This document shows, in pieces, positions 6,212 to 12,660 of a stretch of DNA of 15,445 nt (position 1 is its first letter; each line of letters opens with the position of its first letter). Position numbers and translations under genes: made by a program. Source of the stretch: UBA5972 sp964588725 (lineage in GTDB: Bacteria > Pseudomonadota > Alphaproteobacteria > Rhodobacterales > Rhodobacteraceae); assembly GCA_964588725.1 (NCBI GenBank), contig CAZPQL010000067.1, positions 1 to 15,445 of the forward strand, written 5' to 3'. The notes below the pieces were generated by a model that worked only from the letters and a program-made list of their open reading frames with translations, was not told the DNA's origin and made no database searches.

Positions 6212-6763
6212 TTATAAACTATTAATAATAAGATTCATAATAGTTTCCTTATCGTTAGAATGATGCCACTTCCAAGCATTACTCTCCTGTAGTCTTTGAA
6301 CTTTTTCTTTCAAAGCGTTTATATTGGTTTCCATTATATTGATGTGGGATTCGTCAATCTCCGGTAAGTCAATTTCCAACTCGTCAGCTGCGTCAAATAA
6401 ACCTACTACATCATTATTATTATAATGTTCAACAGCTTCTTTAAACTGTTTAACTAATTTATCTTTTAATTTACTATTTGGTAATTTTTCTAATTTATCT
6501 GGATGTGTCTTTGTAACTATTTTTCTATAAACTTTTTTTACTAATTTTTCTTTATCATTTGGCAATTCATTATATTTTATTTTTTCATTTAGTATAACAC
6601 CTGTATTAGCTTTTGGTTCTTCATAATCAGGTCCAACAGCTTTTCTAAACGCAGGTTCAAACTGTTCAATACATTGTCTGAAAATTGTTTCAGTTTCACT
6701 ATATTCCAGTTCGAGGTATTTGATTTCATATTTAAGTTTTTTATATTTAAGTTGTAATGACAT
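6212..6763 (-). CDS. J-domain (DnaJ-like) co-chaperone
   Basis: The 183-residue product carries a J-domain core: a helix II with KKVYRKIVTKTHPDK (76-90), the HPD motif at 87-89, then a charged helix KLVKQFKEAVEHYNNND (102-118). The HPD triad stimulates the ATPase of DnaK, so this is the likely partner of the DnaK encoded 3.4 kb downstream. There is no Gly/Phe region or zinc domain, so it resembles a class C (DnaJ-like III) protein. It has an N-terminal helical part and a C-terminal part with AWKWHH (163-168), as in other phage J-proteins I recall. The ATG lacks a good ribosome site; GGAG is about 35 nt upstream. Its substrate is unknown. Confidence 0.85.
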   Translation of the reverse strand: MSLQLKYKKLKYEIKYLELEYSETETIFRQCIEQFEPAFRKAVGPDYEEPKANTGVILNEKIKYNELPNDKEKLVKKVYRKIVTKTHPDKLEKLPNSKLKDKLVKQFKEAVEHYNNNDVVGLFDAADELEIDLPEIDESHINIMETNINALKEKVQRLQESNAWKWHHSNDKETIMNLIINSL

Positions 6764-6815
6764 AACATATATACATATATAAGTATATGACTATTACTCC
6801 AAATAACATTTTATT

Positions 6816-7310
6816 TTATTTATTTTTTGTAATACCGGAACTTTTTAATAATTTATTTAATGTCAATGTACGACCTAATCGGTGTTCTCGTTCTTGATAG
6901 TATTGTTCAAAATCAAGTTCCTTCAATTCGGCTTCTGTCAATGGTTTTACATTTTCAACTTCTTTATGTTCCTTATCCTTTTGAGGTTGCTCTTTAGCTG
7001 ATTGTTCTTCGGCTCGCATAATATCTCGTGCAAAATCTCTACGCTTTTTATTTTCTATATCATCATCTGGATTTTTCAAACCTCGCTGTAACATTCGTAA
7101 ATACCGCTCGACTTTTTTAAGTCGACTTTCTTCTTCCGGTGTCAAGTCTGGTGTCGTTCCTTGAAGTTTAGCATGTTCTAATTCACCTAACATATATTGA
7201 TAAAATTTTTCAGTATCAGGGTCATTGAGCTCTTGGCATTGAATACAAGCATCTTGTATTAAATCAATCAAGGCATTTAATATATCTTCATCTATTGAAA
7301 AATATCTCAT
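6816..7310 (-). CDS. hypothetical charged helical protein, about 164 aa
   Basis: Not recognised. The frame opens with two ATGs 15 nt apart. The second (7310) is chosen because GGAG lies 5 nt upstream of it, while the first (7325) has only a weak AGAGAA. The product begins MRYFSIDEDILNALIDLIQD, contains two Cys near the N-terminus and a long, highly charged helical middle (about 60-120) rich in Lys, Glu and Gln, and ends GRTLTLNKLLKSSGITKNK. No membrane segment or catalytic motif is seen. It precedes the J-domain gene by 52 nt and is probably in the same operon. Confidence 0.8.
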   Translation of the reverse strand: MRYFSIDEDILNALIDLIQDACIQCQELNDPDTEKFYQYMLGELEHAKLQGTTPDLTPEEESRLKKVERYLRMLQRGLKNPDDDIENKKRRDFARDIMRAEEQSAKEQPQKDKEHKEVENVKPLTEAELKELDFEQYYQEREHRLGRTLTLNKLLKSSGITKNK

Positions 7311-7393
7311 TTGTGCTCCACTCATTATTGTTCTCTAAAATAAATATAACATAACTTGCTTAAATTCATATATTTTTTTCCTTATATCGAATG

Positions 7394-7624
7394 TTATTGT
7401 CTAATTTCTTCACCATACATAGTATAAGCTTTTTGAGTTTTAGGTTCTTCTACACCATCATCTACATACACCTCACCTTTAGCACAATCTATAACATAGA
7501 TTCTATCTCCCGCTCGTTGAAATACATGCTCGATACCTTCTGTAAGACTTTCTAAATTCTCACCATCTTTTACATCACGCCACCTATCTCCGGGTGGCAT
7601 TCGAGTTAATACTAATTCTTGCAT
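7394..7624 (-). CDS. hypothetical protein, 76 aa
   Basis: Not recognised. The ATG is preceded by GGAG at 8 nt. The product (MQELVLTRMPPGDRWRDVKD...) appears to be a compact beta-rich protein with strands around RIYVIDCAKGEVYVDDG (41-57) and no membrane segment. It follows the zinc-ribbon gene by 15 nt and is likely co-transcribed from the promoter at 8105-8145. The spacing of about 70 nt to the next gene contains no consensus promoter. Confidence 0.75.
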   Translation of the reverse strand: MQELVLTRMPPGDRWRDVKDGENLESLTEGIEHVFQRAGDRIYVIDCAKGEVYVDDGVEEPKTQKAYTMYGEEIRQ

Positions 7625-7639
7625 CCTCGTTACTCCATA

Positions 7640-7834
7640 TTAATCATTGTTGCGTTTCTTATAATCTGTTTCATAAAACCCACTACCTTTAAATTTTGGT
7701 TTATTGGTAGTGGGGAATTGACGCGTCATACCACATCCACATTTAGTACACATTCGTAATTCTTTATCTGTACTTTTACATAATATGTCTGTGGTATTTC
7801 CGCATTTACATTTAAAAGTATATAGTGGCATCAT
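7640..7834 (-). CDS. FmdB-like zinc-ribbon protein
   Basis: The 64-residue product begins MMPLYTFKCKCGNTTDILCK and has a second knuckle CTKC (29-32), the layout of the FmdB/CxxC regulatory zinc-ribbon family, which starts MPLYxYxCxxCG. The tail KFKGSGFYETDYKKRN (48-62) is also typical for that family. Here the first knuckle is C-x-C instead of C-x2-C. These small proteins are found in bacteria and phages; the role is poorly defined. Two ATGs are adjacent behind GAGGG; the second would give the family's usual MPLY start. It lies 15 nt after the small membrane protein gene. Confidence 0.85.
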   Translation of the reverse strand: MMPLYTFKCKCGNTTDILCKSTDKELRMCTKCGCGMTRQFPTTNKPKFKGSGFYETDYKKRNND

Positions 7835-7849
7835 AAACCCTCATAATAG

Positions 7850-8086
7850 TTAGTGTGTTATACATATATCATTTGTTTTTTTCCATTCAACATATCCATA
7901 TATATTTAAACCCATCAAAGCTATAGCCAAAACAAATTGAGGCCACGCTTCTATATAAGTCGAATATATCAAATTAAATATATTACCTATAAACCACACA
8001 ATCCAAGATACTGTAAGTTTCTTAGCATTTAAGTAATAACCTAACAGTATTAAAAATGTGGCTATCCAACCAAATATACTAATCAT
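7850..8086 (-). CDS. small membrane protein, three predicted helices
   Basis: The 78-residue product is almost entirely hydrophobic, with segments at about 3-20, 27-44 and 48-67. Polar marks are GYYLNAKK (16-23), WIVWFIGNIFNLIYS (28-42) and NIYGYVEWKK (61-70). The W-x-x-G-N and YGY-x-W pattern recalls the PnuC or similar small transporter-like families, but it is less than half their size, so transport is only a guess. The ATG follows AGGAA at 8 nt. It is the first gene after a consensus promoter and leads an operon that probably runs to IF-3. Confidence 0.75.
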   Translation of the reverse strand: MISIFGWIATFLILLGYYLNAKKLTVSWIVWFIGNIFNLIYSTYIEAWPQFVLAIALMGLNIYGYVEWKKTNDICITH

Positions 8087-8104
8087 TTATTATTTCCTAT
8101 CATA

Positions 8105-8145
8105 TTATAATATACAACATTTATCTAATGTTAAACAAGGTTTTT
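8105..8145 (-). promoter_or_regulatory. consensus promoter for the small-gene / J-protein / IF-3 operon
   Basis: TTGTTT (8133-8138), 18-nt spacer, TATATT (8109-8114), with A-rich sequence upstream. It begins just after the stop of the HNH-domain gene. The transcript would start near 8102 and have a leader of only about 15 nt before the first ATG. Confidence 0.8.
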
Positions 8146-8151
8146 ATTTTA

Positions 8152-9747
8152 TTAACCTCCTACTTTTATGTCATCAACCATAAGTTTTTTATTAGAGCGT
8201 TCTCTGTTAAACTTTTTAGTAACAGGTCTAAGATTACCATCCTTACCTGTACCACCGTCCGATGCTGGCATGATATGGTCAAATTCAGTTGCGTCACCGT
8301 TATACATAGTGAAACCAGATTGTTCTTCACCGGTTTCATTAGTAAAACCACTCTCTACCATCGCAAGTTCTTTATCTGCTAGAGTAGCAGTCTTACCATG
8401 TTCCTGAACATATCCCATTAATACCCAATTATCTAACCTACTCATCATATCCCCTAACAACCTTATCTGAATTAAATTGGTAGAATCTCTATGACGACTG
8501 TTATGAGAAGCCACTCGATAAGAGTTCATATTTTCTACCTTTATTAGTTTACCAAAATTAGCTTTTTTAGTTGAAGGTACTTTTATAAAATTACCTTCAC
8601 TATCTGTAGCATATCGGTCAAACTCTTCACGAGATTTTTCGGTTTTTGAAAACCACTCAGCTATAGCTTTAGGGTTAGTAATTTTATATGTAGTAGTAAG
8701 TCCTACATCTATAGCATTACTTCTATTTTTATTATTATTTAAAAGTGATACTACCATATATAAATTATACAATCTACCTTTTAGTTTTAAAAACTTTGGT
8801 GATAAGTGTTTAGAAATTTCAGCTAATGTTTTCATATTAGCGTTATGTCTTTTTAGTGTAGTTTTAGAATACCCTATTGGATTTCTATACTCATCCATTG
8901 GATACAGAGCGTGTTCCATATCAAACAAACTATCTAAAAATACCTCATCATTTAATGCTGGTGTATTTTCTTTTAGTTCAAACATTAACATAATACTTGT
9001 AATTAATTCATGACCTCTTTTCTTATTAGCAAACGCACCAGTATAATTAACTCTATTGAATATACTATCCATTACTGTAACATAATTAGCTGTGTCATTA
9101 ATGTGCTTAACTATATTACTATTACCAGCATTCCTTTTATCTTGTCTTGAAACTGGAACACCATCATTGGAATCAATGAATAATTTTTTTAATCCATTGA
9201 GAGAAGCTTTCTTAACCACAACGGCCATCATCCGTTGACTCAAAAACCATTGCTTAAATTCAGGTCGTATATCATTTAATTTAACTTTACCTACATCAGC
9301 AGTGTCATCAGATAATCGTACATGACAATGACTAGCCAATGCTACGAATGGACCATCCCCACCAGCCCATTTTGCTCCTAAGACATATTCACCTGTAAGT
9401 TTTATTCTATGTTGACCATCTACTATTAACCATTCTTTACCATTTTTAAGTTGGGCTTTTAAGTCTGCTTTAAACGCCGCAGCAACTTTATCAGTTTCTT
9501 TTATATTATCTATTACCGAATGGATATCAACTACTATGAATAAATCTTTAGTAGAAGCATTTCTCCATATACCTTTAATATAAGAATTTTTTTTATTCTT
9601 ATTCCATGGGTCATAATATCTTTGGTAAGCGGGTGGGAAATCAAATGTACATAAATGTATATTCTTAACTATCCATTTGAAATCTAATAAGGCTGGTTCT
9701 AAAACTAAGTCCTGAGCGGACTCATTTATTTGTTGGTTTACTTTCAT
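8152..9747 (-). CDS. DUF262-like protein with C-terminal HNH nuclease domain
   Basis: From the chosen start the product is 531 residues (positions below count from the upstream ATG at 9762, 5 codons earlier). The N-terminal part has FPPAYQRYYD (42-51) and WLIVDGQHR (111-119), the substrate-box pattern of DUF262/ParB-like proteins such as the GmrS part of GmrSD. The C-terminus has an HNH-type finger: EFDHIMP (493-499), GGTGKDGNL with Asn510, and FNRERSNKK. DUF262-HNH proteins act in type IV restriction and in phosphorothioate-sensing defence, so this may be a nuclease directed at foreign or modified DNA, though its target is unknown. The ATG at 9747 is preferred because AAGGAG lies 6 nt upstream; the ATG at 9762 precedes the ribosome site itself. 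It has its own promoter and a 150-nt leader. Confidence 0.75.
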   Translation of the reverse strand: MKVNQQINESAQDLVLEPALLDFKWIVKNIHLCTFDFPPAYQRYYDPWNKNKKNSYIKGIWRNASTKDLFIVVDIHSVIDNIKETDKVAAAFKADLKAQLKNGKEWLIVDGQHRIKLTGEYVLGAKWAGGDGPFVALASHCHVRLSDDTADVGKVKLNDIRPEFKQWFLSQRMMAVVVKKASLNGLKKLFIDSNDGVPVSRQDKRNAGNSNIVKHINDTANYVTVMDSIFNRVNYTGAFANKKRGHELITSIMLMFELKENTPALNDEVFLDSLFDMEHALYPMDEYRNPIGYSKTTLKRHNANMKTLAEISKHLSPKFLKLKGRLYNLYMVVSLLNNNKNRSNAIDVGLTTTYKITNPKAIAEWFSKTEKSREEFDRYATDSEGNFIKVPSTKKANFGKLIKVENMNSYRVASHNSRHRDSTNLIQIRLLGDMMSRLDNWVLMGYVQEHGKTATLADKELAMVESGFTNETGEEQSGFTMYNGDATEFDHIMPASDGGTGKDGNLRPVTKKFNRERSNKKLMVDDIKVGG

Positions 9748-9773
9748 TGTAAACTCCTTCATTTACTGTTAAA

Positions 9774-9898
9774 AAATCATATAGCTTAAGTTCCTGATTT
9801 ACTCAATCCCCATACTATATGGCCAAACGAACTTTCATCTCTAAAGATGCTCTAATCATTGTCTCTCGACTTTGACTGTGTTCGCATATATTAAATCA
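9774..9898 (-). promoter_or_regulatory. foldable mRNA leader upstream of the HNH-domain gene
   Basis: About 150 nt separate the expected transcript start (near 9904) from the ATG. TGATTTA at the very 5' end can pair with TAAATCA (9795-9801), enclosing a second stem (GCGAAC with GTTCGT), a nested hairpin CATCT/AGATG (9836-9849) and a hairpin CCATA/TATGG (9810-9822). AAATCA of the closing stem can instead pair with a TGATTT that runs into six T (9774-9779). This resembles a two-state leader, but the stems are short and AT-rich. Two tiny reading frames (11 and 14 codons) are also present. Confidence 0.4.
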
Positions 9899-9906
9899 CC
9901 AAACAC

Positions 9907-9947
9907 TTTTAATATACAGTAAGTACTTAATGTAAGTCAAGTACTTT
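9907..9947 (-). promoter_or_regulatory. consensus promoter for the HNH-domain gene
   Basis: TTGACT (9935-9940), 18-nt spacer, TATATT (9911-9916), directly behind the ligase stop codon. Its -35 is the closest in the window to the sigma70 consensus. Confidence 0.8.
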
Positions 9948-11246
9948 TTAAAAGTCTCGTTTAGTTTTATAAATAACCTTAACTGTCGGAAATCTCAAAC
10001 TGATACCTCCATTTTGGTTTTTACTTTCCTCGAAATACTGTACTGTTATATCGTGTCCGATGATTTCAGTCGGATGTTCCGTATAGTGTCTTCGTTCATC
10101 AATCGTGAATCCAGAACCAACTGATACTTCATATCCTTTGTGTTCTATTACGACATTCGTTAAAATGTCCTCTACCTGTTCCAAACCAGTTTCATTATTT
10201 ATAGTTCGGAATGGTCCTACTTCAATAGATTTTACTTTATATTCTGCATCAAAGAATTTTTTACATTTCAGTAAGTTTTTAGTTCGCTTACCTTCATATT
10301 CACAATCCTTCCTAATCATTATACCTTCCCAACCATTATCAGTCGCGTCAGTAGTCAGTTCAAGTAAATGGTTAGTGTCAATGACTTTAGTAAATTCAAC
10401 CAAATCTAATATGGAAGAATTACCAAATGTATAATCAATTCTATCTGATAATATTCTATCAGATGTTTTATTGTCAAACTCCTCTAATGTCAGAACATCA
10501 AAAATTTTATATCTTGGGTTTTCTATGGTATAATCTTTTCTTTTTATTTGACTAACGGCCGAAGTAAAATCCTCATTACCGTCAGAATCAATTATACATA
10601 ACTCACCATCAAATACTACATTATTAATCCCAAGGTTTTGGATTTCAGTTTTAACTTTATTTAATGTAGTAAACTCTTTACCACTTCGTGAATAACAAGT
10701 TATATCAGTATCTTCTATTCGCACCACAACTCTGATACCATCTAATTTTCTACTCGATAACCAAGTATCAGTTTTAAAGTCTACCCTATGCTCGTAATCC
10801 TCATACTTGTTAGCTAACGCGACTTTAAATGTAGGAATAAGATTATTAAACACTCTATTTAATAAACTCACTCCAGCTCGTGTTTTTAAATCTTTATCAA
10901 TTATGTTATAAATCAATTCAGAATATTCTGAATTATCCTCGATAAATTTATTAACATTTCGTATAGCATCATGACCTGTCACTTCCCGCTTATACAGTAC
11001 ATCGAGTAAATCAAATATATTACTATATGTAGAAGTGGCAACCAAGTCATTCCTTGATTTTAATAATTTTGAAGTAACTCCAAACATCTTATAAGGGTTA
11101 TAAGTATATTCTAACAATTCGTTAATATCCTCATAGTTAGGTATAATACTAAGTTTTTCATTTACTGAGTTAGTGCTTCGTAACTCTGTTACAAAGTCTT
11201 GCAATCTGTTTAATTTATTCATTGTGTTTTTATTTGTATTTTTCAT
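9948..11246 (-). CDS. ATP-dependent DNA ligase
   Basis: The 432-residue product has the nucleotidyltransferase motifs in order: motif I SRKLDGIR (165-172) with Lys167 as the residue that takes AMP, motif III VVFDGELC (near 215), motif IV GWEGIMIRKD (near 308) and motif V LLKCKKF (near 329). They are followed by an OB-fold domain with GGISLRFPTVKVI at the end. A helical N-terminal domain of about 140 residues precedes them. Size and layout fit T4-type phage ligases, which seal nicks during phage DNA replication and repair. The first ATG is only 8 nt after the -10 element and the next (11222) has no ribosome site either, so the mRNA may be leaderless. It stands alone between two promoters. Confidence 0.95.
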   Translation of the reverse strand: MKNTNKNTMNKLNRLQDFVTELRSTNSVNEKLSIIPNYEDINELLEYTYNPYKMFGVTSKLLKSRNDLVATSTYSNIFDLLDVLYKREVTGHDAIRNVNKFIEDNSEYSELIYNIIDKDLKTRAGVSLLNRVFNNLIPTFKVALANKYEDYEHRVDFKTDTWLSSRKLDGIRVVVRIEDTDITCYSRSGKEFTTLNKVKTEIQNLGINNVVFDGELCIIDSDGNEDFTSAVSQIKRKDYTIENPRYKIFDVLTLEEFDNKTSDRILSDRIDYTFGNSSILDLVEFTKVIDTNHLLELTTDATDNGWEGIMIRKDCEYEGKRTKNLLKCKKFFDAEYKVKSIEVGPFRTINNETGLEQVEDILTNVVIEHKGYEVSVGSGFTIDERRHYTEHPTEIIGHDITVQYFEESKNQNGGISLRFPTVKVIYKTKRDF

Positions 11247-11250
11247 TACT

Positions 11251-11293
11251 ATATAATATACTAACCTGTTGGTATATGATACAAGGTTTTTTT
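11251..11293 (-). promoter_or_regulatory. consensus promoter for the DNA ligase gene
   Basis: TTGTAT (11279-11284), 18-nt spacer, TATATT (11255-11260), with seven A upstream. The -10 ends 8 nt before the first ligase ATG, so transcription should start at or within a few bases of that ATG. Confidence 0.85.
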
Positions 11294-11300
11294 AAATATA

Positions 11301-11798
11301 TTATGGTGTCGTATATTTCCAAGCCTGTAATGTTGAATGAACATCATTAACCTCATTAAACCATACAGTCTTAACAAACGAAGTATGTGGTATCAAAACT
11401 ATAATCAAATCTAAATCACTATCATAATTTATACGATATACTCCTTTAATAACCTCACCATCCCGAACTTCAATCTCAATCAATTTAGCAACATCAACAT
11501 TCAATGTATCTGGAAGTACCATTTGACCATACCTATCATCAGACGAAGCGTTCTGAGCATGTCGTGAATAAGTTAGAGAAAACACTCCACTTGGTAATAC
11601 CACCGAAGAAGGAAATCCTATCTCCGTATGATACAGCAGACTAGCATCGCGACACCTACTTTCATTGGACTTTGGAAATTTTTTTTTCGAAGCTTTGACC
11701 CTACTCGTTGTAGACCCACTCCTTGCAGACCCACTCGTTGCAGTCTTTGTAGTTGTAGCTTTCTTCTTCAATTTATGAATCAATAATGAATTATGCAT
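11301..11798 (-). CDS. conserved phage-type protein, 165 aa, unknown function
   Basis: The N-terminal third is low in complexity and basic (Thr, Ser, Ala, Lys, Arg) and includes two near-identical ATSGS/ARSGS units (20-29). The C-terminal part is ordered: FSLTYSRHAQNASSDDRYG (73-91), then beta strands IEIEVRDGEVIKGVYRINYD and LDLIIVLI, then VKTVWFNEVNDVHSTLQ. Proteins with the pattern SRHA...DRYG...KxVxRxxYD...DL...VxTVWxN...DxHxTL occur, as I recall, in many phages without known function. The small basic-beta layout may recall RNase-type toxins, which is only a suspicion. The ATG overlaps the previous gene by 8 nt and has GGGAGG about 11 nt upstream, marking it as the last gene of a three-gene operon. 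Confidence 0.8.
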   Translation of the reverse strand: MHNSLLIHKLKKKATTTKTATSGSARSGSTTSRVKASKKKFPKSNESRCRDASLLYHTEIGFPSSVVLPSGVFSLTYSRHAQNASSDDRYGQMVLPDTLNVDVAKLIEIEVRDGEVIKGVYRINYDSDLDLIIVLIPHTSFVKTVWFNEVNDVHSTLQAWKYTTP

Positions 11799-12204
11799 TT
11801 CTACTTATAGCCTCCCAATCATCTAATATCTCCATCATTCGGTCAGTAGAGACATTTGATAATAAACTTTCAATAGCTTCTTTCGATTCTCTCAAATCCG
11901 CGGTTGGATTAAAATATCTCCATTCCTTTATAGCTTGAATTTTATTTCCACTCAACATACATTCATACATAAATTCATACCTATTCGGATTTGAATAACT
12001 ATTGCGATATCTTCTCCACATTCTATTAGCTATAAATAAATCAATTCGTGAAACCCTATACTTGTCAGGTACACATGCTATCATATTAATAATGTTATTA
12101 CACCAATCCATATCTTTAAAACGCTTATCAGTTGTTCCCATAGAAACTATTCGGCGTAACTTTTCAAATCTAAGTAATACAATATCATTCGGTATTGTTG
12201 TCAT
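11791..12204 (-). CDS. protein with ribosomal L7/L12 C-terminal-like motif
   Basis: The 137-residue product contains NKIQAIKEWRYFNP (87-100) followed by LRESKEAIES (104-113). This lines up with the L7/L12 C-terminal motif N-K-V-x-V-I-K-x-V-R...L-K-E-A-K-x-x-V-E, with one extra residue between the two helices. In the ribosome this domain recruits translation factors. The N-terminal 80 residues are helical, rich in Arg, Trp and Tyr, and not recognised. Huge phages are known to encode L7/L12-like proteins, and small phage proteins with this motif are common, so a ribosome role is possible but not shown. GGAGG lies 4 nt ahead of ATG; the gene overlaps its neighbours by 20 and 8 nt. Confidence 0.8.
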   Translation of the reverse strand: MTTIPNDIVLLRFEKLRRIVSMGTTDKRFKDMDWCNNIINMIACVPDKYRVSRIDLFIANRMWRRYRNSYSNPNRYEFMYECMLSGNKIQAIKEWRYFNPTADLRESKEAIESLLSNVSTDRMMEILDDWEAISRNA

Positions 12205-12502
12205 CTAACCTCCAACATTCATTAAGTGTATCAAGTCCCTTACTTATACAGACAACCCATACAATAAGTGTCCAATCCTTCCAAGCTGTTCCTCCATCCT
12301 GGAATACTAATATAGTAGATATAACTAACGCAAATAATACAGTCAGTCGTTTGGTTCTTATATTGAATAAATTATTTGCTACGCAATTATAAAAATATCT
12401 AAAAGATTTTTTATCTTCAACATTAGAAGAAGCCTCAGTAGAAGGCCTTATTGAAGCCAACTCATCAGTAGAAGGTATTGATGCATTTGTTTTATATTTC
12501 AT
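12185..12502 (-). CDS. small membrane protein, 105 aa
   Basis: The product has a polar Ser/Thr/Glu-rich N-terminus (1-45), a hydrophobic segment at about 53-68 (LTVLFALVISTILVFQ) and a second at about 76-92 (WTLIVWVVCISKGLDTL), then a charged tail. It is probably a two-helix inner-membrane protein. The ATG follows AAGGAG at 6 nt. Its end overlaps the next gene by 20 nt, so the two are tightly co-translated. No family is recognised. Phage membrane proteins of this size include holins and superinfection-exclusion proteins, but nothing here identifies either. Confidence 0.75.
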   Translation of the reverse strand: MKYKTNASIPSTDELASIRPSTEASSNVEDKKSFRYFYNCVANNLFNIRTKRLTVLFALVISTILVFQDGGTAWKDWTLIVWVVCISKGLDTLNECWRLDDNNTE

Positions 12503-12660
12503 TGTTATCTCCTTACATACTTGTAAAACAATAAGTGAATACTATACAGCGAAAAACTGGTGCTCGATATATTAACGAGTCACAGCCCACTACCAGAAGC
12601 AAGGTAAGCCGTAGTCACGACTTATTACCCTACCCCCCTGTCTTAAATAGTGATACAATT
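12503..12660 (-). other. 158-nt non-coding gap with short hairpins
   Basis: Contains TTGTAT just after the AAA+ stop but no -10 at 18 nt (that position reads GGTAGG). Downstream are a hairpin AAGTCG/CGGCTT and a hairpin CTCG/CGAG flanked by GTG/CAC. TATAGTATT lies about 30 nt before the ribosome site of the membrane protein gene and is the best -10 candidate. No open frame or tRNA is seen. Confidence 0.4.

Noticed and set aside
6764..6815. 20-codon frame MLFGVIVIYLYMYICY... ahead of the J-domain gene
   Set aside because: No ribosome site, overlaps the J-domain gene, and is composed of AT-rich spacer codons.
9800..9890. Leader peptides of 11 and 14 codons before the HNH-domain gene
   Set aside because: Ribosome sites are weak and the peptides have no codon run that suggests attenuation.
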